Shown: one piece after another, positions 46,461-57,646 of the stretch
Layout: each line of letters starts with the position of its first letter
Numbering within the stretch: position 1 is the stretch's first letter
NCBI RefSeq assembly: GCF_900103475.1
Contig: NZ_FNHG01000008.1
Location: 52,698-116,697, forward strand
Reading direction: 5' to 3'
DNA: 64,000 nt
Source: Maricaulis salignorans
GTDB taxonomy: Bacteria; Pseudomonadota; Alphaproteobacteria; Caulobacterales; Maricaulaceae
Program-made: the position numbers and the translations under genes
Notes under the pieces: generated by a model
Databases searched by the model: none
What the model was told of the DNA's origin: nothing
Seen by the model: only the letters and a program-made list of their open reading frames with translations

Positions 46461-49433
46461 ATGACGGATACGCCTGCCGATAACGGAACCGACACTGCCG
46501 ATAGCCGCGATTATCGCCAGACCCTGTTTCTACCCAAAACCGATTTCCCCATGCGCGCCGGCCTGCCCAAGCAGGAACCGCTCTGGCTCGAACGCTGGGA
46601 GAAGCTGGAAATCTATCGCCGCCTGCGCGAGCAGGGTGCCAAAAAGACCCGCTTCGTGCTGCATGACGGCCCGCCCTATGCCAATGGACACATCCATATC
46701 GGCACCGGCATGAACAAGATCCTGAAGGATTTCGTGGTGCGCTCCCGGCAGATGTCCGGTTTCGATGCGCCCTATCGTCCGGGCTGGGATTGTCATGGCC
46801 TGCCGATCGAATGGAAGGTTGAACAGGCCTATCGCGCCAAGGGCCGGAACAAGAATGATGTTCCGACCAAGGAATTCCGCGCCGAATGCCGCGCCTATGC
46901 CGGCGGCTGGATCGATGTCCAGCGCGAGGAATTCAAACGGCTCGGCGTCGCCGGCGAGTGGGATAATCCCTACACCACCATGGCCTTCGATGCCGAAGCG
47001 GTGATCGTGCGCGAATTCCTCAGCTTCGTGAAACAGGGCCTGGTCTATTGCGGTTCGGCGCCGGTGATGTGGTCGCCGGTCGAGCAGACCGCGCTGGCCG
47101 AAGCCGAAGTTGAGTATCACGACAAGGTGTCGACCACGATCCATGTCCGCTTTCCGCTGCGTGGCCTGCGCCATGACGGTTCGGCCATTCCGTCGTCCTG
47201 TATCGGCGCCCATGTCGTCATCTGGACGACGACGCCCTGGACCATCCCGGCCAACCGCGCCATCTGCTATTCGCCCGACATCAGCTATGGCCTCTACGAA
47301 GTCACGGCGATGGGGGAGAGCGAATTCAAGCCCTGGGCGATGCCCGGCGACCGGCTGATCGTCGCCGACAATCTGTGGGAAGAGACCGCGGCTGCGGCCA
47401 AGATCACCCGCGCCGACCGCATCATGTCGGTCGACCCCAAAGGACTGGTCTGCGCCCATCCGCTCGCCAATGCCGACAAATACTGGAGCTATGGCGTGCC
47501 CTTGCTCGCCGGTGAGCATGTGACCGACGAGACCGGGACCGGCTTCGTTCACACGGCCCCGGGGCATGGTGCCGAGGACTATGTCGCCTGGATGGCGCAT
47601 CCCGAATGGCATGACCGCAACACGCCCGTGCCACAGACGGTCGGCGAGGACGGCGCGTTCTACGAGAATATCCCGCTGTTTGGCGGCCTGCACATCATCC
47701 GTGTCGACGGCAAGAAGCAGGGCCAGGACGGTCCGGCCAACAAGGCGGTGATGGATGCCCTCATCCTGCAGAATCGTCTGCTGGCGCGTGGACGTCTGGA
47801 ACACTCCTATCCGCATTCCTGGCGCTCGAAGGCACCGGTGATCTTCCGCAATACGCCGCAATGGTTTGTTGCCCTTGACCGGCCGATGCAGGATGGACGC
47901 ACCTTGCGTGACGTCGCCGTGAAGGCGATCGGCGATACGCAGTGGACGCCGAAAGTGGCGGAAAACCGTATCCGCGCCATGGTCGAGGGCCGGCCGGACT
48001 GGCTGGTCTCGCGCCAGCGCGCCTGGGGCGTGCCGCTGACCCTGTTTGTCGAGGCGGGCACCAAGCGCGTTCTCAACGACCCCAAGGTCCATGCCCGCAT
48101 CATCAAGGCCGTGGAAGAGGACGGGGCTGATGCCTGGTTCGAGCGTCCGGCGGCTGAATTCCTCGGTGAGGAATACGACCCGGAGGCCTTCGAGAAGGTC
48201 ACCGACATTCTCGATGTCTGGTTCGACAGCGGCTGTACCCACGCCTTTGCGCTGGAACCGCGCCCGGACCTGAAATGGCCGGCCGATCTCTATCTGGAAG
48301 GCTCCGACCAGCATCGTGGCTGGTTCCAGTCCTCCTTGCTGGAAAGCTGCGGCACGCGGGGCCGTGCGCCCTATGACGCCGTGCTCACGCATGGTTTCGT
48401 GATGGCCGGCGATGGCCGCAAAATGTCGAAATCGCTCGGCAATGTTGTCGCGCCCGATGATGTCGCCAAGAAATACGGCGTCGAGATCCTGCGTTTGTGG
48501 GCGGCGGGTCAGGACTACACTGATGATCTGCGGATTTCCGACGAAATCCTGCAGACCAGCGTCGATGCCTATCGCAAGCTGCGCAATACGATGCGCTATG
48601 TGCTCGGTGCGCTGGATGGCTTCTCGTCATCGGAGACGGTGCAGCATGACCGCATGCCGTCACTGGAGCGCTGGGTGCTGCATCGCCTGCATGAACTCGA
48701 TGGCATCGTGCGCGAGGGCTATGCCGCTTACGACTTCAAGAAAGTCTATTCGGCCCTGTTCAACTTCTGCGTCGTCGACCTGTCGGCCTTCTATCTCGAT
48801 GTCCGCAAGGACGCGCTGTATTGCGACCGTCCCGACGCGCTGCGCCGGCGGGCGGCGCGGACGGTGATGAATGAAGTCATCGACCGTCTGACAGCCTGGC
48901 TGGCGCCGATCATGCCCTTCACCATGGAAGAGGTCTGGCTCGGCCTGCATCCGTCCGACACGGACAGTGTGCATTTGCGCACCTTCCCGGACACGCCGGC
49001 CGACTGGCATGATGGCAGCCGTGCCGAACGCTGGCAGACCATCCGCCGCCTGCGCCGGGTGGTGAACGGGGCGCTGGAAGTCGAGCGCCGCGAAAAGCGC
49101 ATCGGCTCCAGCCTCGAAGCCGCACCGCAAGTCTATGTCACCGACCCGTCCTACCGCGCGGCCCTGGCGGCCGAGGCCGATGGCGACGTGGATGAATATC
49201 TGGCCGAAATCGGCATCACCAGCCAGGCCTATCTGATCGATGGCGAGGCGCCGCAAGTCGGCTTCAAGCTTGAGGATGTCGCCGATATCGTCGTCATCCC
49301 CGGCCGGGCTGTCGGGCGCAAATGTGCGCGCTCGTGGAAATACTCGACCGCGATTGGTGCCGACAGCCGTTATCCCGACCTCAGCCCGCGCGATGCCGAA
49401 GCGGTGGCTCACTGGGACGCGATGAATGCTTGA
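46461..49433 (+). CDS. ileS: isoleucyl-tRNA synthetase
   Basis: The product is 990 residues and charges tRNA-Ile. The HIGH motif is PPYANGHIHIG (71-81), KMSKS is at 654-658, and the editing-domain block WTTTPWTIPANRAI is intact. The C-terminal zinc finger found in E. coli is degenerate: KCARSWKYS has lost the second cysteine and the last CxxC pair is absent. From memory this is common in alphaproteobacterial IleRS. The lspA gene starts eight bases before its stop. Confidence 0.97.
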   Translation: MTDTPADNGTDTADSRDYRQTLFLPKTDFPMRAGLPKQEPLWLERWEKLEIYRRLREQGAKKTRFVLHDGPPYANGHIHIGTGMNKILKDFVVRSRQMSGFDAPYRPGWDCHGLPIEWKVEQAYRAKGRNKNDVPTKEFRAECRAYAGGWIDVQREEFKRLGVAGEWDNPYTTMAFDAEAVIVREFLSFVKQGLVYCGSAPVMWSPVEQTALAEAEVEYHDKVSTTIHVRFPLRGLRHDGSAIPSSCIGAHVVIWTTTPWTIPANRAICYSPDISYGLYEVTAMGESEFKPWAMPGDRLIVADNLWEETAAAAKITRADRIMSVDPKGLVCAHPLANADKYWSYGVPLLAGEHVTDETGTGFVHTAPGHGAEDYVAWMAHPEWHDRNTPVPQTVGEDGAFYENIPLFGGLHIIRVDGKKQGQDGPANKAVMDALILQNRLLARGRLEHSYPHSWRSKAPVIFRNTPQWFVALDRPMQDGRTLRDVAVKAIGDTQWTPKVAENRIRAMVEGRPDWLVSRQRAWGVPLTLFVEAGTKRVLNDPKVHARIIKAVEEDGADAWFERPAAEFLGEEYDPEAFEKVTDILDVWFDSGCTHAFALEPRPDLKWPADLYLEGSDQHRGWFQSSLLESCGTRGRAPYDAVLTHGFVMAGDGRKMSKSLGNVVAPDDVAKKYGVEILRLWAAGQDYTDDLRISDEILQTSVDAYRKLRNTMRYVLGALDGFSSSETVQHDRMPSLERWVLHRLHELDGIVREGYAAYDFKKVYSALFNFCVVDLSAFYLDVRKDALYCDRPDALRRRAARTVMNEVIDRLTAWLAPIMPFTMEEVWLGLHPSDTDSVHLRTFPDTPADWHDGSRAERWQTIRRLRRVVNGALEVERREKRIGSSLEAAPQVYVTDPSYRAALAAEADGDVDEYLAEIGITSQAYLIDGEAPQVGFKLEDVADIVVIPGRAVGRKCARSWKYSTAIGADSRYPDLSPRDAEAVAHWDAMNA

Positions 49434-50028
49434 TCGCCTGAACGGGATCGTGAAGGCCATCCGGATCACGGCCGATGCCCGCCTGGGACTGATCCTGGCG
49501 GGCAGCGTGCTGGTGCTCGACCAGGTCAGCAAATGGCTGGTACTCGACCGGCTGGCCTTTTCGCCGCCCGGTTGCCTGGACTTTCAGCGCGCCGATGCCC
49601 TGGCCCGCTCCGGCATGGTCAATAATTGCGGCCATATCGAAGTGTCGCCCGTGTTTGACCTCACCATGGTGTGGAATAAGGGCGTCAGCTTTGGCCTACT
49701 GGGTGCCGACGGCATGCTCGGCCGCTTCCTGCTGGTCGGGTTCTCGGTGATTGTTGCGCTGGCCCTGCTTGCCGGCCTGCTGTCGCTGGGGCCGTTCAAG
49801 GCGGTGCGGCGCTGGCAGGCGATCGCCTTTGGCCTGATCATCGGCGGAGCGCTGGGCAATGCGGTCGACCGGGCGCTCTATGGCGCGGTTGCCGACTTCC
49901 TGAATTTCTCTGACATGATGTTTCCTTGGGTGTTCAATATCGCCGATGTGGGCATCAATCTCGGGGTCGCGGCGATCCTGATCGATGTGTTTATTTTCGA
50001 CCGGGAAAAGCGGCCGACAAAGATGTAA
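49426..50028 (+). CDS. lspA: lipoprotein signal peptidase
   Basis: The product is 200 residues with four transmembrane helices. Conserved blocks are LVLDQVSKW, the long loop MVWNKGVSFG, GGALGNAVDRALYGAVADFL and VFNIADVGIN. The conserved acids in VADF (D157) and NIAD (D174) fit the catalytic dyad. It removes signal peptides from lipoproteins such as those encoded elsewhere in this window. It overlaps ileS by eight bases. Confidence 0.95.
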   Translation: MLDRLNGIVKAIRITADARLGLILAGSVLVLDQVSKWLVLDRLAFSPPGCLDFQRADALARSGMVNNCGHIEVSPVFDLTMVWNKGVSFGLLGADGMLGRFLLVGFSVIVALALLAGLLSLGPFKAVRRWQAIAFGLIIGGALGNAVDRALYGAVADFLNFSDMMFPWVFNIADVGINLGVAAILIDVFIFDREKRPTKM

Positions 50029-50100
50029 TGGTCTGCGGGCTGGAGATCGGTGAGACTCTTCGCTACATATGATTTGAAGAATGACTGGAGCTTAGTCCAC

Positions 50101-50643
50101 ATGCGTTTGCCATCCGTACTTATTGCCGCTGCTGCGGCCTCTTTCGCCCTGACGGGTTGTGCCGCTGTCGAGCGGGGCTTCGGTGGGGGCAAGGTCACGC
50201 CGGACGAATTCCGGACCGTCACGATTGCACCGCTCAGCGTGCCGCCTGAATTCAATCTGCGGCCACCTCAGCCCGGCGCCCCGCGCCCCGACGAGATTTA
50301 TCCTGACCAGATGGCCCGTGCGGCCTTGCTCGGTTCCCAGGGTGAGTTCCAGGGCAGCGATGCCGAGGCCTTGCTGGTTGCCCATGCGGGCGGCGGCGCA
50401 GCCGATCCTTTCATCCGCTCGATCATTGATGGCGAAACCGCCGGCGTCGTGCACAAGACCCGCAGCTTTGCTGACCAGGTCCTGTTCTGGCGTAATGGCG
50501 AATACCAGCCGCCGGTCGATGCGACACCGCTCGATTCGTCCGCAGAGGCTGCGCGTCAGGAATCGATCCTGAACGTGACCGGTGGTGGCGAAGTCGAGAT
50601 CGAACAGGATCGCCGGCTGTTGCCGAAACTGCCTGGCCTTTGA
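50101..50643 (+). CDS. bamF: BamF-like lipoprotein (DUF3035)
   Basis: The product is 180 residues from ATG 50101. The lipobox LTGC gives a lipidated C20. The family block TPDEFRTVTIAPLSVPPEFN followed by LRPPQPG is typical of DUF3035, described as the alphaproteobacterial BAM-complex lipoprotein BamF. It would help insert outer-membrane barrels. It follows lspA closely, in the usual ileS-lspA-bamF order. Confidence 0.8.
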   Translation: MRLPSVLIAAAAASFALTGCAAVERGFGGGKVTPDEFRTVTIAPLSVPPEFNLRPPQPGAPRPDEIYPDQMARAALLGSQGEFQGSDAEALLVAHAGGGAADPFIRSIIDGETAGVVHKTRSFADQVLFWRNGEYQPPVDATPLDSSAEAARQESILNVTGGGEVEIEQDRRLLPKLPGL

Positions 50644-50697
50644 TCGCAGCATCGCTGCACACTTGACCGACTCAGGGCCAGCCGAAAGGTTGGCCCT

Positions 50698-52566
<1,869 letters not shown>

Positions 52567-52611
52567 AGCCGCCTCGTCAGCGATCCGGGCCGGTTGTGGT
52601 TCGCCGCCGTC

Positions 52612-53751
52612 CTAGGCGGGGCGTTTCAGCGCGGCGGGCTCGTCATAGCTGATGCCCAGCGAGTGAGCCAGTTCACCGATAAGCTCGTGGGCAATATCGA
52701 CATCGATCCTCGCATCGGCATCCTGCCCCTGGCGGTAATTCCAGAAGTCGCAGGCATGTGAGATCTCGCCGATGGCGCGTCCGATCTCGGTGAAGGACCG
52801 GCTGGCTGTCCGCAAAAACGTCTGGAACGGTATCGGGTCATTATCGTCAATCAGGGCCTGGAAGGCGGTGTCATAGCCAATGATATGGACTTTGACCGAG
52901 CCAAAATTCTCGTCGATCTGCTGCAGGATCCGTCTCACCAGGCCGTAGAGATAGACCTTGTCCTCATGGCGCGGCCGGTTGAGCCGCATGCTCGCCATTC
53001 GGGTTGCGACCGCGGGGAAGCCCTGCAACAGGCGCGCATAGCACCATTTATAGTACAGCACGCCCTTCCAGCCCTTCAGCGAGTGCTCGAAATCCTCGGC
53101 CCCGAATCTGAGCGCCTTGCGCAGGGGGGCGAGAGACGGGCTGGCCGCGTCTTCCATCATCAGGCGGCTTAAACGCTCGGCGGTCAGGTCGGTATCAAAA
53201 CCGGCACCGTCATTGGCGCGCTCGACCAGGGCGCGCATGTCGCGATGCAGAAAGCTTCGGACGGCGCGGATGTCGCGCGGTGAAATATTGAAATAGCAAT
53301 CGGCAACCTTGCGGCCCTGACCGCGCGCCACATCGCGCAGCAAATAGGGGTCCAGCGAGGGCAGGCGCGCGATCTCGCGCAGTAATTCAATGTCCTGATT
53401 GACGCTCTCGATGGGGGTGTTCGAGCCCATGGCTTCGCGGAAGGCGGCGTCCAGATTGGGCTGTTCGATGAAAAGGCTATAGCCACCCAGCTTGAGGTCG
53501 GACTTGCTGATCGGGAAGACGATCTTGGTCGCCGTGGCGCGCGGTGTGCACACATAGGGGCGATCCTGGGCGCGCAGGGCGTGCTTGAGCAGAATCGCCT
53601 CATTCAGACGCCGGCAGCTGAACAGCGGCATGGCAGCGTGTTCGGGATTGGCGGCATTGGTATTGGCGATTTCGTGCAAATTCAGCACGCGTGCCGAAGC
53701 TGCTGTCTGGGCGATGCGATGAAGGCCCCGGAGTTGTTGCATGCCAGTCAT
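52612..53751 (-). CDS. conserved-looking hypothetical protein
   Basis: The product is 379 residues from ATG 53751; an alternative ATG is at 53742. No family was recognised. The protein is soluble and mostly helical, with a central block GWKGVLYYKWCYARLLQGFP and a C-terminal block RAIGEISHACDFWNYRQGQD. There is no signal peptide, membrane helix or known catalytic motif. Codon use matches the chromosome, so it looks like a lineage-specific core gene. Confidence 0.75.
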   Translation of the reverse strand: MTGMQQLRGLHRIAQTAASARVLNLHEIANTNAANPEHAAMPLFSCRRLNEAILLKHALRAQDRPYVCTPRATATKIVFPISKSDLKLGGYSLFIEQPNLDAAFREAMGSNTPIESVNQDIELLREIARLPSLDPYLLRDVARGQGRKVADCYFNISPRDIRAVRSFLHRDMRALVERANDGAGFDTDLTAERLSRLMMEDAASPSLAPLRKALRFGAEDFEHSLKGWKGVLYYKWCYARLLQGFPAVATRMASMRLNRPRHEDKVYLYGLVRRILQQIDENFGSVKVHIIGYDTAFQALIDDNDPIPFQTFLRTASRSFTEIGRAIGEISHACDFWNYRQGQDADARIDVDIAHELIGELAHSLGISYDEPAALKRPA

Positions 53752-53864
53752 GGTCAGGCTCAGCCGCGCGTGTCTCAGCGAAATTGCTATCCCCTAGAGA
53801 ATACAGCTAAAACTCGAACTTACGGTTAATGCCCGCCAATCAGTCCGGGTGGATATCACCCGGT

Positions 53865-54428
53865 TCAGTTATCGCGTTCGAGGAACATCACCTTGGCGGC
53901 GCCATATTCGCGCTCATTGGCCAGGATCCAGCCGGGCGTCTCCGGCTTTTCCTCAATGCCGACTTCCAGCATGGCGACGGCATCCTCGGACACCCATTTG
54001 CCGGTCAGCAATTTAGCCAGCGCCTTTTCCCCCAGACCGCTGCCATAGGGCGGATCAATGAAGACCAGCTCGAAGGGTTCGGCCATGGCGGCCGGTTTTG
54101 ATCCCATCGCGGTCGCATCCTTGCGGTGCAGGCTGGTCTGGGAAAAGAGTTTGAGCGTCTGGATATTCTCATGGATCGCGGTGCGGGCACCGGCCTCATT
54201 ATCCACGAAAAGGCAGAAGGCCGCGCCGCGTGACAGCGCTTCCAGCCCCAGTCCGCCAGAGCCGGCGAACAGGTCGAGCACGCGGGAGCCGACGAGGGGC
54301 GGGGCCCATTCGGCATGGTCGAGCACATTGAAGATCGCTTCGCGGGCGCGATCCGAGGTCGGACGCGTGGTGCGGCCCTTGGGAGCAATAATGGTTCGGC
54401 CTTTATAGAGACCGCCAACAATTCTCAT
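53865..54428 (-). CDS. rsmD: 16S rRNA guanine-966 N2-methyltransferase RsmD
   Basis: The product is 187 residues. The SAM-binding block is VLDLFAGSGGLGLEALSRGA, and the catalytic motif is FIDPPYG. The opening MRIVGGLYKGR and TSDRAREAIFNVL are diagnostic. It methylates one guanine in 16S rRNA. It starts three bases after the stop of the pseudouridine synthase gene upstream, so they form an operon. Confidence 0.94.
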   Translation of the reverse strand: MRIVGGLYKGRTIIAPKGRTTRPTSDRAREAIFNVLDHAEWAPPLVGSRVLDLFAGSGGLGLEALSRGAAFCLFVDNEAGARTAIHENIQTLKLFSQTSLHRKDATAMGSKPAAMAEPFELVFIDPPYGSGLGEKALAKLLTGKWVSEDAVAMLEVGIEEKPETPGWILANEREYGAAKVMFLERDN

Positions 54429-54431
54429 GAT

Positions 54432-55601
54432 CTAGCTCCGCCCTCTGGGCTTGCGGTCGGCGCCAGGCCTGCCGGAATTGCCCGTCGGCCTGGTGGTCGC
54501 GCCGCGATTCTTGCCGGCCAGCTGGAAGCCGGTCTTCGGCTTGCCGCCGGGGCTGCTGCCCGCCGGCGCCTTGCCGGCAAATTTACGGCCTTCGCCACGT
54601 TTCGGTTCGGCCGTCTCGGCCGCGCCGCCGCGTGGATCAGCGCGTTTCGGGCCGCCCCGCTTGGCATCGGGACGCTTGGTATCGGGACGTTTGGAATCGG
54701 CGCGTTTCGCGTCCGGGCGGCTGCGCGGGCCACGCGTGGTCGAATCTTCCAGATACTGGACGGGTTTGGCGAAGCCGGGCTGGCCGGCACCGCCCATGGT
54801 CCGCTTGGCCGGGCGTTTGGCAGGACGGGGGCTGGCGGCGGCCAGCTCCTCGAACACATGGCCCGGTTCCATCAGATGCCCGCACTGATCCTTGAGGATG
54901 CGTGAGCCGATGGATTTGACTTCCCCGCGGTCGATCGTACCGAGCTGAAACGGGCCATAGGCGATCCGGATCAGCCGGTTGACGCGCAGGCCGACGGCAT
55001 CGAGGGCGCGGCGAACTTCGCGATTCTTGCCTTCCTTGATGCCGATCGTCAGCCAGATATTCGATCCGGTCTCGCGTTCGACATCGACTTCCATTGGGCC
55101 GTATTTGATGCCTTCAACCGTGATGCCGGCCTGAAGTTTGGCGATGGCGGCATTGTCGATCGTGCCGAAGGCGCGGGCGCGATAGCGCCGCGTCCAGCCG
55201 GTGGAGGGCAGTTCCAGGGCGCGGGCGAGGGCGCCGTCATTGGTCAGGAGCAGCAGGCCTTCAGACGTCAGGTCGAGCCGGCCGATCGAGATCACCCGGC
55301 CGATTTCCTTCGGCAATTTGTCGAATACGGTTTCGCGCCCTTCCGGGTCGCTATGCGTCGTCACCAGGCCGGCGGGCTTGTGATACAGCCACAGCCGGGT
55401 TGCCTCCGGTGTCTCGACCGTGATGCCATCGACAATGATGACTTCCTGGCCCGTCACCTTGAAGGCCGGGGTGTCGAGCGTCTTGCCGTCAACCTTGACG
55501 CGGCCGCCTTCAATCATGCGCTCGATCTCGCGCCGCGAAGCGACGCCGGCACGGGCAAGGTATTTGGCGATGCGTTCGCCGCTCTGGACTGCGTCGGTCA
55601 A
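54432..55601 (-). CDS. rluB: RluB-like rRNA pseudouridine synthase with basic tail
   Basis: The product is 389 residues. An S4 RNA-binding domain covers about 10-57 and the RsuA-type catalytic domain about 68-250, with the catalytic Asp in GRLDLTSEG (D110). Family members modify 23S or 16S rRNA. From about residue 255 there is a 135-residue disordered tail rich in Lys, Arg, Pro and Gly, with repeats such as SKRPDTKRPDAKRGG. The tail probably binds RNA. Confidence 0.88.
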   Translation of the reverse strand: MTDAVQSGERIAKYLARAGVASRREIERMIEGGRVKVDGKTLDTPAFKVTGQEVIIVDGITVETPEATRLWLYHKPAGLVTTHSDPEGRETVFDKLPKEIGRVISIGRLDLTSEGLLLLTNDGALARALELPSTGWTRRYRARAFGTIDNAAIAKLQAGITVEGIKYGPMEVDVERETGSNIWLTIGIKEGKNREVRRALDAVGLRVNRLIRIAYGPFQLGTIDRGEVKSIGSRILKDQCGHLMEPGHVFEELAAASPRPAKRPAKRTMGGAGQPGFAKPVQYLEDSTTRGPRSRPDAKRADSKRPDTKRPDAKRGGPKRADPRGGAAETAEPKRGEGRKFAGKAPAGSSPGGKPKTGFQLAGKNRGATTRPTGNSGRPGADRKPRGRS

Positions 55602-55638
55602 ACTTGACCCTTTCCCATTGGCGCTCTACGCCGCCGCT

Positions 55639-56121
55639 ATGACAACGTCGCGAGATACCGGGTTTATGGAGGCGGCACTACGCCTGGCAAAATCGGCAGC
55701 ACAAGCTGGCGAGACGCCAATCGGTGCAATCATTGTCGATCCGGCCACGGACGAGATCATCGCGAGCGCGCATAATAGCCCGATTGCCGGTCATGATCCA
55801 ACCGGGCACGCAGAAATACTCGCCTTGCGCGCTGCGGCGGCGAAACTGGGCAATTACCGGCTGCCCGGTCTGGAGCTGTTTGTGACGCTGGAACCCTGCG
55901 CCATGTGCGCCGGCGCCATTTCCCATGCGCGCATTGGCCGGCTGGTTTACGGGGCCGATGATGCCAAGGGCGGCGCCGTGGCCCACGGTCCGCGCTTCTT
56001 CCAGCAGCCGACCTGCCATTCCCGCCCGCAGGTTTCGTCCGGCATCCTGGCCGAAGAGAGCGCCGCGCTGTTGCGCGGATTCTTCCGGGCACGGCGCAAG
56101 CCGAAAAACGATGGCGGCTGA
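55639..56121 (+). CDS. tadA: tRNA adenosine deaminase TadA
   Basis: The product is 160 residues from ATG 55639; the longer frame upstream is antisense to rluB. The zinc site is GHAEI (H57, with catalytic E59) and PCAMC (C87, C90). It converts the wobble adenosine of tRNA-Arg to inosine. It is divergent from rluB-rsmD, as in many Alphaproteobacteria. Confidence 0.93.
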   Translation: MTTSRDTGFMEAALRLAKSAAQAGETPIGAIIVDPATDEIIASAHNSPIAGHDPTGHAEILALRAAAAKLGNYRLPGLELFVTLEPCAMCAGAISHARIGRLVYGADDAKGGAVAHGPRFFQQPTCHSRPQVSSGILAEESAALLRGFFRARRKPKNDGG

Positions 56122-56144
56122 GCCCGGGCGGGTTGGGTATCGGA

Positions 56145-56723
56145 TCAGGCCGTCAGGCGTGCATCGAGCCCGGCTCGCGCCGCCGGCCACTCATCCCTGA
56201 GCATCGAGAAATACACCGAGTCCCGCCATTCGCCGGTCCAGCTCAGGATCTGGTGGCGCAGGACACCCTCACGGGTCGCGCCCATTTTGAGCATGGCATT
56301 CTGTGAACGCTGATTCTTGTGATGGGTCTTGAGCTCGACGCGCTCGGCACCGGCATCGAAAGCATTGCCAAGCAGGAGGCGTTTGCTGGCCGGGTTGATC
56401 TTGCTGCCGCGCGCCTCGGCGCGATACCAGGTCCAGCCGACCTCGAGCCGTTTATGCGCCGGCGTGATCCCCAGATAGGCGCTATGGCCCAGCGCCGCAC
56501 CATCGCCCTGCCGCCGCACCAGGTGCGAGATCTGGTCGCCGTGCGCCTGACCGGCCAGCATCAGGTCAAACCAGCCGTCGAAATACTCGCCATCGCCGCG
56601 GATCGAGGTCAGGGCCCAAAGCTCGGCCTCCGCCGCCAATGGCCGCAATTCCTCGCGATGCGTCTCGCCAAGCGGCTCCAGGCGGACGATGTCATTTTCC
56701 AGAATGTGTGGTTTGATCTGCAT
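56145..56723 (-). CDS. GNAT acetyltransferase, RimJ/RimL-like
   Basis: The product is 192 residues. It has the RimJ/RimL pattern, starting IVRLEPLGETHREEL, with an acetyl-CoA region WYRAEARGSKINPASKRLLL and ending ELKTHHKNQRSQNAMLKMGA. The substrate is unknown; relatives acetylate proteins or small amines. It starts three bases after the next gene upstream ends, so the two are cotranscribed. Confidence 0.85.
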   Translation of the reverse strand: MQIKPHILENDIVRLEPLGETHREELRPLAAEAELWALTSIRGDGEYFDGWFDLMLAGQAHGDQISHLVRRQGDGAALGHSAYLGITPAHKRLEVGWTWYRAEARGSKINPASKRLLLGNAFDAGAERVELKTHHKNQRSQNAMLKMGATREGVLRHQILSWTGEWRDSVYFSMLRDEWPAARAGLDARLTA

Positions 56724-56726
56724 GGC

Positions 56727-57464
56727 TCAATTCCCGGTCAGAAGAAGCAGCCCCCGTACCACATAGATCGCGCCAATCCCTGTCACGATCCATTTCGTCC
56801 AGTTACGGAACTGGACATCGCTCATCACCTCAAGCAACCGCGCGCCCAGCGTCGTGCCGATGATGGCCAGCGGGCCTGCGATCAATAGCCAGTGGGTTTG
56901 CGGCAGGGCACCGGCAGCCATGGCCGGGGCGATATAATAGGCCACCTTGACCAGGTGCGAGACGACCTGGGTCGCCGCCTTGGTCGCCACAATCATGCGC
57001 CGGTCCCGCGGCGCCGCGACGAAAAACACATCGACCAGCGGCCCGGAAACGCCGGCGACGGTATTCAGACCGGTCACCAGGAAGCCGCAAATCGCCGCCT
57101 GCACCGGATTTCCGGCATCGAGTCTGAGCCAGTTCTTCGGGATCCAGATTACCGCCGGCACCAGGCCCAGGGCGATGAAGAGCCACGGCTTTGGCAGTTG
57201 AAAAGCCGCGAAAAACAGCACTGTAGCGGCCATCGCCGAACCGGTCAGATAAATCCCCAATATCCGCCAGTCGATCCATTTTCCGAGCAATATGGCGCGC
57301 CAGCCATTGGAGACGGTCTGCACTACACCATGCACCACCATCGCGGCCGACACCGGCAATATCATCGCCAGCACGCCCATCAGGATCAGACCGCCAGCCA
57401 TGCCGAACACGCCGGATATGAAGGCCGTGATGAAGACGGCGATGATGAGAATGAGGATGCTCAT
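56727..57464 (-). CDS. TauE/SafE (TSUP) family permease
   Basis: The product is 245 residues with about seven to eight transmembrane helices. The N-terminal FISGVFGMAGGLILMGVLA and the second-half VTGLNTVAGVSGPLVDVFFV are the two inverted repeats of the family. Members move sulfite, sulfonates or other organic anions; the substrate is not known. Confidence 0.88.
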   Translation of the reverse strand: MSILILIIAVFITAFISGVFGMAGGLILMGVLAMILPVSAAMVVHGVVQTVSNGWRAILLGKWIDWRILGIYLTGSAMAATVLFFAAFQLPKPWLFIALGLVPAVIWIPKNWLRLDAGNPVQAAICGFLVTGLNTVAGVSGPLVDVFFVAAPRDRRMIVATKAATQVVSHLVKVAYYIAPAMAAGALPQTHWLLIAGPLAIIGTTLGARLLEVMSDVQFRNWTKWIVTGIGAIYVVRGLLLLTGN

Positions 57465-57646
57465 ACAGCGCTCACCGGCGCGGCGTGAAGTCCGGCAGGG
57501 ACATGCGGAATGCGATGGCAGGCTGTGGTGGGCACGCTATGTGGTCCTTGCTGCTTCAAGGCTTGATGCAAACGGCCGCCCGGATCAGCGCGGTGACGAT
57601 GCGCTTCACGCGACCGTCGGGACAAGCATGCCGAGGATGAAGCGCC

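Noticed and set aside
46530..48392. A 620-codon minus-strand frame
   Set aside because: It is the complement of ileS and has the Asp/His/Gly bias of a shadow frame in GC-rich DNA.
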